A stretch of DNA of 64,000 nucleotides, taken from positions 1-64,000 of the forward strand of contig JACEVL010000982.1 in the NCBI GenBank assembly GCA_020284085.1. Reading direction: 5' to 3'. The notes beneath the pieces are model-generated. The model was given only the letters and a program-made list of their open reading frames with translations. It ran no database searches and was not told the DNA's origin. Source of the stretch: Aporrectodea caliginosa. Its lineage: Eukaryota > Annelida > Clitellata > Crassiclitellata > Lumbricidae. Positions 1 to 10,862 of this stretch are shown here, piece by piece; the stretch's first letter is position 1, and the number at the start of each line of letters is the position of its first letter. A program made the position numbers and the translations under genes.

Positions 1-115
1 CGTAAGACCCTTTCAGGGTCCCCTGTGTGACTCCATTTTCTCATTGATTGTGTACTACTTTTGTTTGTTGGTCACCGAATAAATGATTTGATTTGATTTG
101 ATTTGATTGTGGACC
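1..115 (+). mobile_element. 3' end and tail of a LINE
   Basis: An AATAAAT polyadenylation-like hexamer at 78-84 runs into four copies of the 5-mer TGATT/GATTT up to about 108. Short tandem 3' tails of this kind are typical of CR1/L2-like LINEs. No coding sequence remains; the element continues off the left edge. Plus orientation is inferred from the tail. Confidence 0.55.
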
Positions 116-2125
116 ATTCACAAAGCTCGAAAAACGGCCGACACAGCGATATCGCGGTGTTAACAAGTTCGAGCGTGCATGCCTCGATCATGATGTGGCT
201 TATGTGGTGCATATAAAGATACAAGTTGTCGAAATCATGCTGACGATATTCTGGCTGTAGCTACATCGAAGATTGCACTCGGTGATGCAATTCCAGAGTA
301 GGCTATGAGAAGAAGGATGCCCGTCTCGTACGAGGTATAATGTCATCAAATTCGAAATTGGGAATGGGAACGAGGCGTAAATGAAATTTTTCTTCCGTAT
401 TGGAAATATGTAACTTTATTAAATAGGTAACAGATGGCTAAGCACCATATAATTTTATGAAATAGGTAACAGATGGCTAAACATTTTTCCACAATATATT
501 ACAGCCCTAAAAAGTACTGGTGAGGCAAAGCCGCGGTAACGAAATTGGCTTCAGCCGCCAAGGTATACAAGGCTGAAACACGCGTATGGTTGAAGAAACA
601 AGCTGTGTGGCAGATTTATCAGCCGTACCACGACACATTCCTCGTCCAATGCTCGATGACAGGGCTTATTCTAACGTGCAGCTGGACACAAAGTGTGTAG
701 GCCCTAGTTGGAAAGAAATTTGTGCAGTTAAAAATCAGATTTTGTGCAGTTAATCTTTGTAGACCTAATTGTATAAACCAACAAAAGTAGCTAATAATTT
801 AGCTAGTGGTAAAAATATAAGACACGTTTAAGTGCAGTGAATTAACTTTTAAACTTCTATTGACTGTTTGTGCTACAGGCATAAACAAACGTATACAGAT
901 AAAGACTTGGAACATTTAAACCAAGCTGCTGGCTCGCCGAGTCCCCAATAAGCCAACTAGGGCCTAACGTTTAGTGAAACGAGATTAAACACAAACAGTA
1001 GCCTAACTGCAGTTGCCAGTTTGTTACATTAAAAAAGTTAAAAAATAAACATTAAGTCGTCGGACCATAGTGCTTCCTTGCTTTTTTGTGGCTGCAACTT
1101 GGCAAGGCATAGGCTTATACAAGAAAAAAATAAATTGCAATTCCAACTTCCAAAACTATTAGATCTACACATGGGCGGGCATAATTAACTTCAGAGATCA
1201 AAATGCTTTTGGTTTCGCAACAGTGGCGGTGTTATCTTTTCCAAAAGAGTCGTCGCTTTCTGCCTGTTCACTTCCAGAAACTGCAAATATCTCCTTAAAC
1301 CAACTTTGTCTTGTTGCTTTTGGTGTCTTTCATTCTATGCGCTCGTTTTTTGCAGCCATACAAGCAGGGAAGCCCTATATATAGGGTCCCATTCGATTAG
1401 TGGCGACATATTGTGATAAATATACTAGCTAGTATTCTTTTTCTGAATCGACCGACATACCGCTTCTGCCGATAGATTTTAAAGTTGAGCTGGTGATGAT
1501 GAGACGCTCATCGTCGATCAGAGCTCTGAGGCTTAGCAGCCAGAAGACGGGCCTAGACCATATTATAGCCTATAGTCTCAGTTCCACACATAATATTCAA
1601 ATTGTTCACAGAAAAAGATTGTTTAGAAACTTTTCTTGAAATCATCATTGAAAAATTTGAGGTAGACAAGAGCCCAAAATGTGCTCCATTTGGCATTAAA
1701 AACCGCGTTGGCTTCCGAGGCTCCGCCCCAGACCCCGATGGGGGAAGCTTACGACGTTCCACGTACCCGCTAGTCGGTATAGGGACTTCTTGCCATCGTC
1801 GAAGTCGCAATCCCCCTCTCGGACGTTCTAGTAGATTCCACCCAACTTTTAGACCGTGGTTGCGCATGGATGCTCCGGACCCCTGATTTGTCCCTCATGT
1901 GCCGTTGAGAAAATTCCTTAGAATAAGCCCTGCTCGATGAAGATCGGTCCAACACCGTTCATCAAGCCGATCTGCTATATCTTCCTCGTGATTAGGTTGG
2001 TCGTAAGATGTGCAATAGTGTGGCTCAAACTTACACGGGGGAAAACAGAAAACATCTATTCCCGCTCGTCATTCTCTTGGCCTGAATGAGCCTATTCTTT
2101 GACACGATGTTCTGGTCCGTTACTT
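116..2125. other. no gene recognised
   Basis: AT-rich sequence without a coding region I can support. The only structure noted is a short direct repeat at about 420-490, where the motif AAATAGGTAACAGATGGCTAA occurs twice about 45 bp apart. Open frames at 1553-1955 on both strands are short, overlap each other, and resemble nothing I know. Confidence 0.5.
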
Positions 2126-3640
2126 GTATTGTATTGTATTTTTGTTTATTTCATAACTTGCTGTCAAGACGCAACAAGTAACATCAATGCATGATTATGC
2201 AGTTCTAGTATTAGAGACTATAGTACTATTATAGCTTTAGGCCTAGATAATGCATGTTCAGCACTATAATAGGTATAGTTCTAATGGGGCAAATTGGATT
2301 GTATTATAGTATATTGAGAGTGAGGCTAAACGAGGATTCAGACAGCTGCTAGTAAATGTATTTGAACATCTGGCGTGGTAAAAAGTTCTTGCTATCCTTG
2401 GCTGGCAGGGCAAAGGGGTGGGGCCTGAGTCGCAGATTGTATCGGCTCTCCTGTCGCAGGTGGCATAATCGACGTAGAACGTGTTTAGGTTCGCTTATTA
2501 CACCTTAAACAGCGCGTCGACAGCTCGGTTAGCCAAACCTTCAACTGTCGGGGCCTCCTGCGGCAGACAGCTGCTAGTAAATGTCTTTGAACATCTGGCG
2601 TGGTAAAAAGTTCTTGCTATCCTTGGCTGGCAGGGCAAAGGGGTGGGGCCTGAGTCGCAGATTGTATCGGCTCTCCTGTCGCAGGTGGCATAATCGACGT
2701 AGAACGTGTTTAGGTTCGCTTATTATACCTTAAACAGCGCGTCGACAGCTCGGTTAGCCAAACGTTCAACTGTCGGGGCCTCCTGCGGCAGAAGCCCAGC
2801 TCGCCTAAGTCGATTGGTGAAGCGTTCGAAGCGATCACGATCTCCTCCACTCAGGAACCCCCACCACGCCGGAGACGCGTACATCAGTCTCGCCATCGTT
2901 GTTGCTCGTGTTACCTCGTGTAGGGCCTGTGTTGGCATACCTCGCCCTCGTAGAGTTTTAAGGGCGTACATGGATGAGGAACAGGAACTCAGAATATTGT
3001 CAACATGTTCCGTAACTGTCAGTTTCTCACCAATTGTTACGCCGAGGATTTTGATGGTCGTCGATCTCTTGACGCCGGTGACTGATGGCTGAGAAGTAGG
3101 GGAGGACATGTTGCGTCGCACGACTACCATCTCACGGGTCTTGGCATGGTTGATATGCAGGTTCTTACTTTTAGCCCATGATGAGATATTCTGGAGCTCA
3201 ATCTTTGCTGTTCCGATGTTACGCGATCCAATAAGTAAGTACGAATCGTCCGCGTATTTTGGGAGCCGATTCTGGTTGTCCACTGGATGGAGGTCCGCCG
3301 TTCCGGTGATGTATTTAGGGGGGGGCCAAGGACCGAACCCTGGACCACACTGGCGTTGATGGTCGCAACAGAGGTTATTAGGTCTTCAAAACTCTTAACA
3401 TGCCTTCTCTCTTCAAGGTACTAAGTTGACAAGCCAGTTGAAAATACTATCGGGCAAATCAAGTCTGGAGAGTGCTTCTGTAATTGCCGCGCGTCGGATA
3501 GAATCAAAAGCCGTATGCACCCGGTGAACTAGGTTGGTACCAAACGAGCCGCAGATCCTGACTGGTCGCTCACCATTCACGCTATTTCGAATGTTGTCCG
3601 ATAGGCTGACCATCCGGCATTGTACAATCTAGTGGATGGG
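2126..3640 (-). pseudogene. jockey-like LINE, 3' half, decayed reverse transcriptase
   Basis: Read on the minus strand, three blocks in different frames make up a reverse transcriptase. AFDSIRRA is near 3510, GSVLGPP near 3330, and the catalytic region KYADDSYLLI near 3240, followed by the thumb and C-terminal region. The C terminus (YNLRLRPHPFALP, NFLPRQM) lies at 2340-2560 and again at 2566-2790 because of a tandem duplication. Frameshifts separate the blocks and the 5' half is missing. The 3' UTR ends in a TATTG-type tail near 2130. The 3' UTR and C terminus match the fragment at 20593-21005, and the RT resembles the copy at 28880-30400, so this is one LINE family with at least three copies here. 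The family name rests on motif memory. Confidence 0.8.
2341..2790. repeat. tandem duplication, 225 bp period
   Basis: Copy 1 (2341-2565) and copy 2 (2566-2790) start with the same GACAGCTGCTAGTAAATG and differ at only a few positions. The duplicated block is the extreme C terminus of the LINE ORF plus the start of its 3' UTR, so it arose after or during insertion of the element. Confidence 0.9.
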
Positions 3641-3739
3641 CCACGCCGCGGGTTTGGTCGCGAGGCGTTGCTCGTAGTACCTACAGGCGCTGATCTACCA
3701 CCTGATAGAATACCCAGAGTTCGTTGAGATATTTCAGAT

Positions 3740-6700
3740 TTTTCAATTTGGTAGTGTCTGTATGCCCTTGCTGTAATTCCATCGTCCGCTATCCACTTTT
3801 TTGTGTCCAGTGGGAAAGGGCTATCTTGTTTTGCTCATACACACCAATCTCGTGCCCGCGACTTCGAAGTGCAATCTGTGTGTGTCTCATCTGCTTTTGC
3901 TGAAACAGGCATTCCTTGTACATCTCGTAGTGTAGATCTTGCTTCACAACTGCTCTCTGAACTCCTTTTCTTTCGAATATAAGATCTAGTAGATTTTAAG
4001 ATTGAATGCATCTTTGGGCGAATTCCCACAGATTCTGCAATTGGAACTCCATTGCATTAATCCCTTGAATTTTCTAACAACCTTCTTATTTTCTACATTG
4101 TAGTATGGGCTATGTCGTGGATATTCGCTGAGATCGTACGAAGTTTTATTGACCAACATATCCTCGTATGATTTCGGAGTTTCCACTTGAACTAGTAGAC
4201 TATCGGTATCTGTATGCAGAAGTTGGGTTTCCCGTTGTATCTCACTTTGATATCTTTGTACTAGAAGTCGTACTTCAGATGTTTGGATAGATCTAGATTT
4301 GCCTGGCCGACATAGACCGGCCTATTCAACTTCAGTTTGCTTTTTCTGCTATGAATTTTAGCACGTCCGCCATTAAAAATGCGATGCGATAGATAGGCAG
4401 GGTCGGCGATCAGTTTACGAAGTTTGTTGTCTTGTGTTCCAGCCACCAGATCTATCCGAATTCTCCGACGCAAATCTCCATTGTTTTCCCGAACATTGCA
4501 TTGTTTGCCAGTTTGAAGAATTCCTTCTCAAAGTTCGATATGGCTTTGGCCCTTAACTGTGTATTCATCTCGATGTATGGTTTCATCCAAGCTTCTTATC
4601 GGAATTTAACAGCATGATGAAATTTACTGATTCGCATGCAAAACGAATGATATAGTTTGAGATTTCTGCATTGAACAATATATCGTTCATTCTTTCGTAG
4701 GCTGGGAACTAACTTTACACACGCTGTGAACTTACTTCCCAACTGGTCCACGAGCAAGCGCTGATAGTCGCTCAACCAATTTTTTCCAGATAGTTAGGAT
4801 TTCAGAGGCTAATGGATAGTCGTTGTTGGCACCGTGGAGACGTTCCGGGTATTCTAAATCGACCTCGTTTACAAAATTTTGAGAATCTTCATTTTTGCGC
4901 CAGGTGAATCCGCCTACTGGCAGCATTTGTTGCATAGCCCATCCGTACAGGTTATTTGCACCAGATACAGAATCCAGTTGTTTGGCATCGTACAATCATG
5001 GTCCGGGCATTGTGGATTGTTTGCCTTTGCGAATCTCTTGGATAACATCGATAACCCACCTCGAAGTCCTCTATCAAAGAATATATGCTGTCCATATCAG
5101 TCAATAGTTCGAGTTCTACTTTTGTCTTTTTCAACAATGCATCCCAAGCCATTCCAGGTAGGCTGAAATGGTATGCTGGTTCTAGCTGATAATGCTTCAT
5201 CGATGTGGCTCTGAAAGTTTCGAATACATCAGCTAGTAGAAGGACATAAGTTCAAAGATAAAGGTAGTGATAATTTCCCAGATGTTTACAGTCGAACTCC
5301 TTCCATACTCGTTGGGCGCGCTGGTATTCAACATCTGAAATGTCTTCTCTGGTGGGTTTGCTATCGAAAAAAAATTATTTAGGTGGGAACTGGTCTTCTT
5401 AGAAGCGATTGTAGCTATCTATGTATTCATAGGGATAAACACTTTCTCGCCGCAATAAATTTAGCTTAACACTATCGCAGCCAGTGTTAACATTTGAGGC
5501 TGTGATTTTTAGATCATCCAGTAATAGATTGATTTACAACTTATCTAACGAACTGTTCAAGAAGTGGAGACTGTCAATGAACTGCAGCTGGTCTAGACTG
5601 AATGGCACATAGATGCCCATATTATTTGGGATACAACTGATTTTCTCAGACTCGTAACCACTATTGCCTGCATAATAAGTTGGCTGTCGTAGCCACGAAG
5701 ATTGTGAAAGACCACTGGCACCTTTGGTTTGGCTGGATATATGCGAAGCTGGAGGTTGCATTCATTATGTGCTGCTCCTCGATAGTTACCAGCTATATGA
5801 CAATGATCGCGAACCCTTTCCATTTCTAATGCATTTCCGCAGATGTGTCACTCGGTAGTCTCACGAAATGATTCGTGATCAGCCGCTGTCATTACCATCT
5901 TCGCTTTATTAGCTAGATCTCTTTTGATATTAATCAACTAAGCGATGAAGAAATTCCTGTATGGCATTCTCGCCGCGATAAAGTACGGGTTTGTTTGAAA
6001 GACGATCACAGAGGATTACTTTGTAACAGAAGCTGTATGGTTTCTACTCGGCGATGAGTCTGTTGTTGCTCTCTTCGGAGTCTTCCAGTGGGATATTTAA
6101 TGCTTCAGAGTCAGCATAAATGATATATGGAACTCGCATCTGTTTGTAGTGATTCCGAAGTTTGAGTTTATTTTGTACCTTCTTCGGGCATCAAAATCCG
6201 CTGTGGTTGCTTGCTAATACCATCGCAATCTTTTACGTAAGCCTAAAGCAGGTCTTGCCTAGAGAAGACATACACACAACGATGGCATAGGTGCCTGCGC
6301 TCTTTATGATTGCTGTTCTAATACATCATGCGGCCAAATCCTTGATCCAGACATAGTGCTGGTTCACTCGGTCGGCTTGTAGTAGAAGGTCAACATTGTG
6401 GTCTGCAAATGATAGGTGGTTTGACACATTATTCGGATACAAACCGCGATCACATACGAGCAGTGCTTACTAGCAGGGCTAGATTCTGGTGTTCAAACTT
6501 ATCAATGTCTGTAGTCTTCAAAAGAAAAAAGAACTAAAAGAAGAAGAACCTTAACTGGAAATTTAATTTAAGTAATATCCAGTTTTTTGAGTTGAGCACG
6601 ATATTTAGTTGGACGACGTGGGTTTTGCTCTGCTGGATACATCGCTGCTAAAACCGCCAACTCAAAGCAACGATTGTCATTATTTTGCACATTGACTACT

Positions 6701-8354
6701 GTTTGAGGAGGTCATAGAACTTCTTAAATTACAGGACTTTAGGCGCTCAGCATCGTGACTTGGAACTTGGCTCCATTCACAATTTACACTTTTTATCAAA
6801 AAAATTTAACGAATAGTCCGATTTGCATGAACTCTGTTTTGTTCTATTTGTCTCAACGAGAGCTATATTGGGGGGAAATATTGACGCTAAATTCCGGATA
6901 ATTCAAGGTCGTTTCAAGGTCAGACAAAATTAAATCTAGCAAAAATTCGTGAAAATTGGCCAGATCTCAGCCAATAATTCTTGAAATCAGCTAATATTTT
7001 CTTGTGTTTCTCCTCTAGATAAGGGCTACCTAAGATAAGAAACAAGGCTATTAAATGTAAGGCGATCCAAAATTATTTAAGGTCAAAAAGGTCAATTTGA
7101 GAGGAAAATCAGAGGAAATAGCCATAGATCAGACAACTATTATTACATTTTAATTATTCTTATACTAATTTACTCGTGCGGATGAGGGCTACAGTAGAGA
7201 AGACAGTGCCTAAAGGTAAAAATATTCCAAGGTCAGTTCAAGGTCAAAATGTCAAAATCAAAATCAAATGAGCATATCTCAGCCAAATGTTGTTTTATTT
7301 GGGTAATTCTGTGTAATGGACATTGTTCCTTTATTTTGACCCTTTGACCTTGAAATGACCTTGGGTGAAACCAAGGTCATCTGAAGGTCAAAAGTCAAAA
7401 TCAAGTAATAATGACCACTACACAGAATATTATTTTATTTGGGTGATTCTGTGTTATGGCAATTCTCCATTTATCTTTTGACGTTGAAACGACCTTGGTT
7501 TACTTCACGGTCATTTGAAGGTCAAAGGTCAAAATCAAGGAACTAATGACCGTTACACAGAATCACCCAAATAAAACAACATTTGGCTGAGATAAGGTCA
7601 TTTTCTTTTGATTTTCACCTTTTCGAATGTAGTCCTTATCAACATGAGGTAATTGGTAAAATTAAAATGTAATAATATTTGTCTGAGCTATGGCTATTTT
7701 CTCTGAATTTCCTCTGAAATTGACCTTTTTGACCTTAAAATAATCTTGGATCGCCTTACATTTAATAGCCTTGTTTCTTTTCCCAGGTAGCCCTTATCAA
7801 GAAGAGAAAAACAAGAAAGAATTAACTGATTTCAAGAATTATTGGCTGAGATCTGGCCATATTTCTCTGATTTTTGTAAGATTTCATTTTTTATTACCTT
7901 GAAATGACCTCAATAGTTTCCTCCAATATAACTCTCGTAGAGACAAATGAAACAAAAAAGAGTTCATGCAAATCGGACTATTCGTTCATTTTTTGTGACA
8001 AGAAGTGTAAATTGAGAATGGACCCAAGTTCCAAGTCCCGAGCATCAGCGCCTACAGTCCTGTAATTTAAGTAGTCTATGTAGGAGGTATATATTTAGGT
8101 GTTTGGAAGTAACTCTTACCTCGAAATGGTTGATATTTTGCGATGCAAATATATAGCGCTATAACTCGCTTTAATCTCCAGCTTGAACCTTGGTTTGTAT
8201 ACGACTCAAGGTGCTTTAAGACTTCAACCATGGCCGCCTGCACAACCCCTTTGATGTCAGCCGTATCGGTGATAGGCGCTGCATTACGCCGAAAGTAAGC
8301 CGTGGTCATGATGGTGCCATTGACGATACGCATTATCGTTACACACATCGTCAA
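3740..8354 (-). pseudogene. Polinton-like protein-primed DNA polymerase B, decayed and interrupted
   Basis: Read on the minus strand from 8354 down, the order of motifs is that of the family B polymerase found in Polinton/Maverick-type elements. There is an N-terminal region near 8100-8300, a Cys/His stretch near 6250-6305, exonuclease motif YADSEAL near 6100, and VRDHCHI then FHNLRGYDSQ at 5700-5825. These are followed by NNLYGWAM near 4940, KSKLKLNRPVYVG near 4300, the catalytic DTDS motif at about 4199-4210, and a C-terminal region ending near 3740. Frames change many times and stops are present. The acidic residue expected just before ANNLYG appears as Gly. A hairpin element (6713-8081) splits the N-terminal part. 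In Polintons this enzyme replicates the element; here it cannot be functional. A host gene or another virus-like element carrying the same polymerase cannot be excluded without capsid, ATPase or integrase genes, and I saw none. Confidence 0.85.
6713..8081. mobile_element. 1.37 kb hairpin (foldback/MITE-like) element
   Basis: Almost the whole element is an inverted repeat of two ~650 bp arms. Its left end begins CATAGAACTTCTTAAATTAC, and the right end, reverse-complemented, begins CATAGACTACTTAAATTAC. The 7 bp AGGAGGT is found directly outside both ends (6706-6712 and 8082-8088) as a target duplication. The polymerase frame runs up to one end and resumes at the other. There is no transposase ORF, so it would be mobilised in trans. 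Arms are dense in AAGGTCA-type motifs. Confidence 0.88.
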
Positions 8355-8385
8355 TGGTTAGCGTTAACTTTTCCAGCTCAACCGT

Positions 8386-8456
8386 GCTTAATGAACAGCT
8401 GATCAGGCAGCGCGGTGTATTTCACACCGTGCTGCCTGATCAGCTATTCATTAAGC
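8386..8456. repeat. perfect-stem hairpin, ~33 bp arms
   Basis: Left arm 8386-8418 and right arm 8424-8456 are reverse complements apart from one or two mismatches, with a five-base loop. It lies at the 3' end of the small MDEYI-type gene and before the polymerase reading frame on the minus strand. It could be a hairpin terminator/processing signal of the Polinton-like element or a local inverted duplication. Confidence 0.8.
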
Positions 8457-8832
8457 TGTGCCTCGATGCCCGGTGTATTGCACTCAAGAAAGTCAACGCG
8501 TCTCCTTCTAACTCATGACCATGAGGAACATCAGCACAATAGTCTCTATGCTGATCAGTAAACTCTTTGTGCAGTAGAAAGGGTGGCGGCTCAACTCTAT
8601 CCTTCTTGGCCAGGAGGGGGTCAAACTCTGCCAGAAGGGCTTTGCGTTTTACACCTCTTTGCTTCGCACAGGAGGAACTGGCCTCGGAAGCAGCGGGTTC
8701 AGAAAGCGTCATTTGGCTCCTTCTGGGATAGGTTCATCAAGAATGTTCCGTATAATCTTCCGGAGAGCAGGAGGCCCGTTAAACTCAGCTAGCAGCTGCT
8801 CGATGTACTCATCCATAGACAATGCCATCCAT
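8440..8832 (-). pseudogene. small Polinton-associated protein, MDEYI type (broken copy)
   Basis: Starting at about 8829 on the minus strand, the translation begins MALSMDEYIEQLLAEFNG. After a frame change it ends in a segment containing DALTFL/ECN. The intact copy at 50202-50438 starts MASSSMDEYIDQLLAEFNG and ends with PLTFLECN, so the N- and C-terminal motifs are shared while the middles differ. It sits between the Cys-rich gene and the DNA polymerase on the same strand, so it may be a separate small gene or the N terminus of the polymerase polyprotein. I do not know its function. Confidence 0.6.
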
Positions 8833-9591
8833 ATATTTTGATGTTTGGCCAATGACAAATCTTAATATAATTATACAAATTATTTATTCAATCAATTTAC
8901 AAGAAATTGTTGTTGCCTTCACTTTATTTAAAACTAATTATATTTTCTTGATCATGTTCAAAGTTTATTCAATATACATTATACACAGATAAATAAATCA
9001 TTTGTTCAACTGGTATTCAATTGTGATTGATGACAAACGTTTCCACTCTTTTTGAAACTCGCGAACAAGTTTTAATTTCGCAGTGTGATAACCACAATCC
9101 ATGCAGAAATCTGTTAGGCTACTCGTGTTTAAATGCCCTTACCACATTTAGCACATGGTTTCGTTCCACCACCATTGCGCAACCCAGATAGATGAGTAAA
9201 ACAATACTGCCAAATGCACCTACAAGAGCTTAAAGTTGTTTTACCGATTGAAAGGTATTTGCACGAATTTTTCCTGTCATTTCTGCATATACATATTAAT
9301 CAATATATTTTTTTAATTGATTAATTTAATATTCTTTGAATGCAAATTAGAATTGGTCTGACGCATGCGAGGTTGCTCTTCTGAGCCCCAAACCGCAGTG
9401 TGTCATTTAGCTGTGTTTGGTCTATTGTGACAGAAAGCTTTGGGCTTCGTGGCGCCTTCCTCGGTTATAAAATACCGGGTGTGTGTATGTCAGTTTCGTG
9501 GCGTCCTCAGGTATAAAATGTCATCGATATATTCGTTTATTGTGTTAACAACAGACATAGTGCTGTAGGTGTACATGGAAAAGCTAGATAA
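8833..9591 (-). pseudogene. Cys-rich small protein remnant (about 9030-9285) in otherwise gene-free DNA
   Basis: On the minus strand, about 9285-9040 encodes a damaged version of the protein at 49763-50038. Shared motifs include GKTTL, RCI, YCFTHL, LRNGGGT, PC and CGKG, in the same order. Stops and frame changes interrupt it. It lies upstream of the MDEYI-type gene, as at the second locus. The rest of the interval (8833-9030 and 9290-9591) is AT-rich with nothing recognised. Confidence 0.65.
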
Positions 9592-10269
9592 CATAATATA
9601 ATATAATATAATATAATATAATATAATATAATATAATATAATATAATATAATATAATATAATATAATATAATATAATATAATATAATATAATATAATATA
9701 ATATAATATATATATAATATAATATAATATAATATAATATAATATAATATAATATAATATAATATAATATAATATAATATAATATAATATAATATAATAT
9801 AATATAATATAATATAATATAATATAATATAATATAATATAATATAATATAATATAATATAATATAATATAATATAATATAATATAATATAATATAATAT
9901 AATATAATATAATATAATATAATATAATATAATATAATATAATATAATATAATATAATATAATATAATATAATATAATATAATATAATATAATATAATAT
10001 AATATAATATAATATAATATAATATAATATAATATAATATAATATAATATAATATAATATAATATAATAAAATATAATATAATATAATATAATATAATAT
10101 AATATAATATAATATAATATAATATAATATAATAAAATATAATATAATATAATAATATAATAAATATAATATAATATAATATAATATAATATAATATAAT
10201 ATAATATAATATAATATAATATAATATAATATAATATAATATAATATAATATAATATAATATAATATAA
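9592..10269. repeat. (AATAT)n microsatellite, about 680 bp
   Basis: Almost pure pentamer array with a few slips, for example ATATATAT near 9710 and extra A near 10070, 10133 and 10150. The array is open in several frames only because the pentamer lacks stops in them. Confidence 0.98.
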
Positions 10270-10496
10270 ATGTGATATAATTATAGATATAAAGTTTCAT
10301 GAGTCTTTGTCAGGAAAGGTTAAAGTTGTGTGGTCTGAGAAAATAAGGGGTGAAATGTTGATTGGGGAAAAGGCATATGAGTGAATGATTCTCATTTTAG
10401 AGAACAGCTTTGAATAGCGAAGTGTCTGCTACACAAGCAAGAACTTTCGCAGAAGGAAAATCTGTGTGAGTAAATCCAGAGCTATTTAGTCTGTTC

Positions 10497-10860
10497 ATTA
10501 TTATAATAATAATATTATTATTATAAATAAATTTGTAAAAGCGCAAGGTCACACCGAAATGTGAATCTGAGGCGCGGATAGTTAGCCGCCAGGAGAAGAT
10601 GCAGTTAGATATCCAAGTGCTTGAAAGCCAAGGAGAAATAGTGAGTTTTAGCCGCTTTTTGAAGGAAGGAAGTGAATTTGAGCTACGAAGAAAGAGTGGC
10701 AGTCGATTCCATTCCTTTGGAGCAGAGGCGTGGAATGCACGAGAGCCCATAACGGTTCTGCATCGAGGTTCAGCTAAAAGACTGGTACTTGATGAACGCA
10801 GGCAACGAGGAGGGATGTAAGGAGTCAGTAGTAGTGGAGGAACGTGCCTGTGCATTTTTC
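10497..10860 (-). pseudogene. CR1/L2-like LINE, C-terminal end
   Basis: On the minus strand the translation contains CLRSSSTSLLAEPRCRT followed by RAFHASAPKEWNRLPLFLR and SLPSFKKRLK, which is the conserved C-terminal tail of CR1/L2-like reverse transcriptase ORFs. The 3' end passes into an AT-rich tail of TAT/AAT triplets near 10500. The nearby 49067-49440 copy shares the 3' UTR wording (AAATAAATTTGTA...AAAGCGC...GGTCACACCGAAATG). Strongly 5'-truncated. Confidence 0.8.
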
Positions 10861-10862
10861 TT

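Noticed and set aside
9584..10300. 238-codon frame of repeated Leu-Tyr-Tyr-Ile-Ile
   Set aside because: It is the translation of the AATAT microsatellite, which has no stop in that frame.
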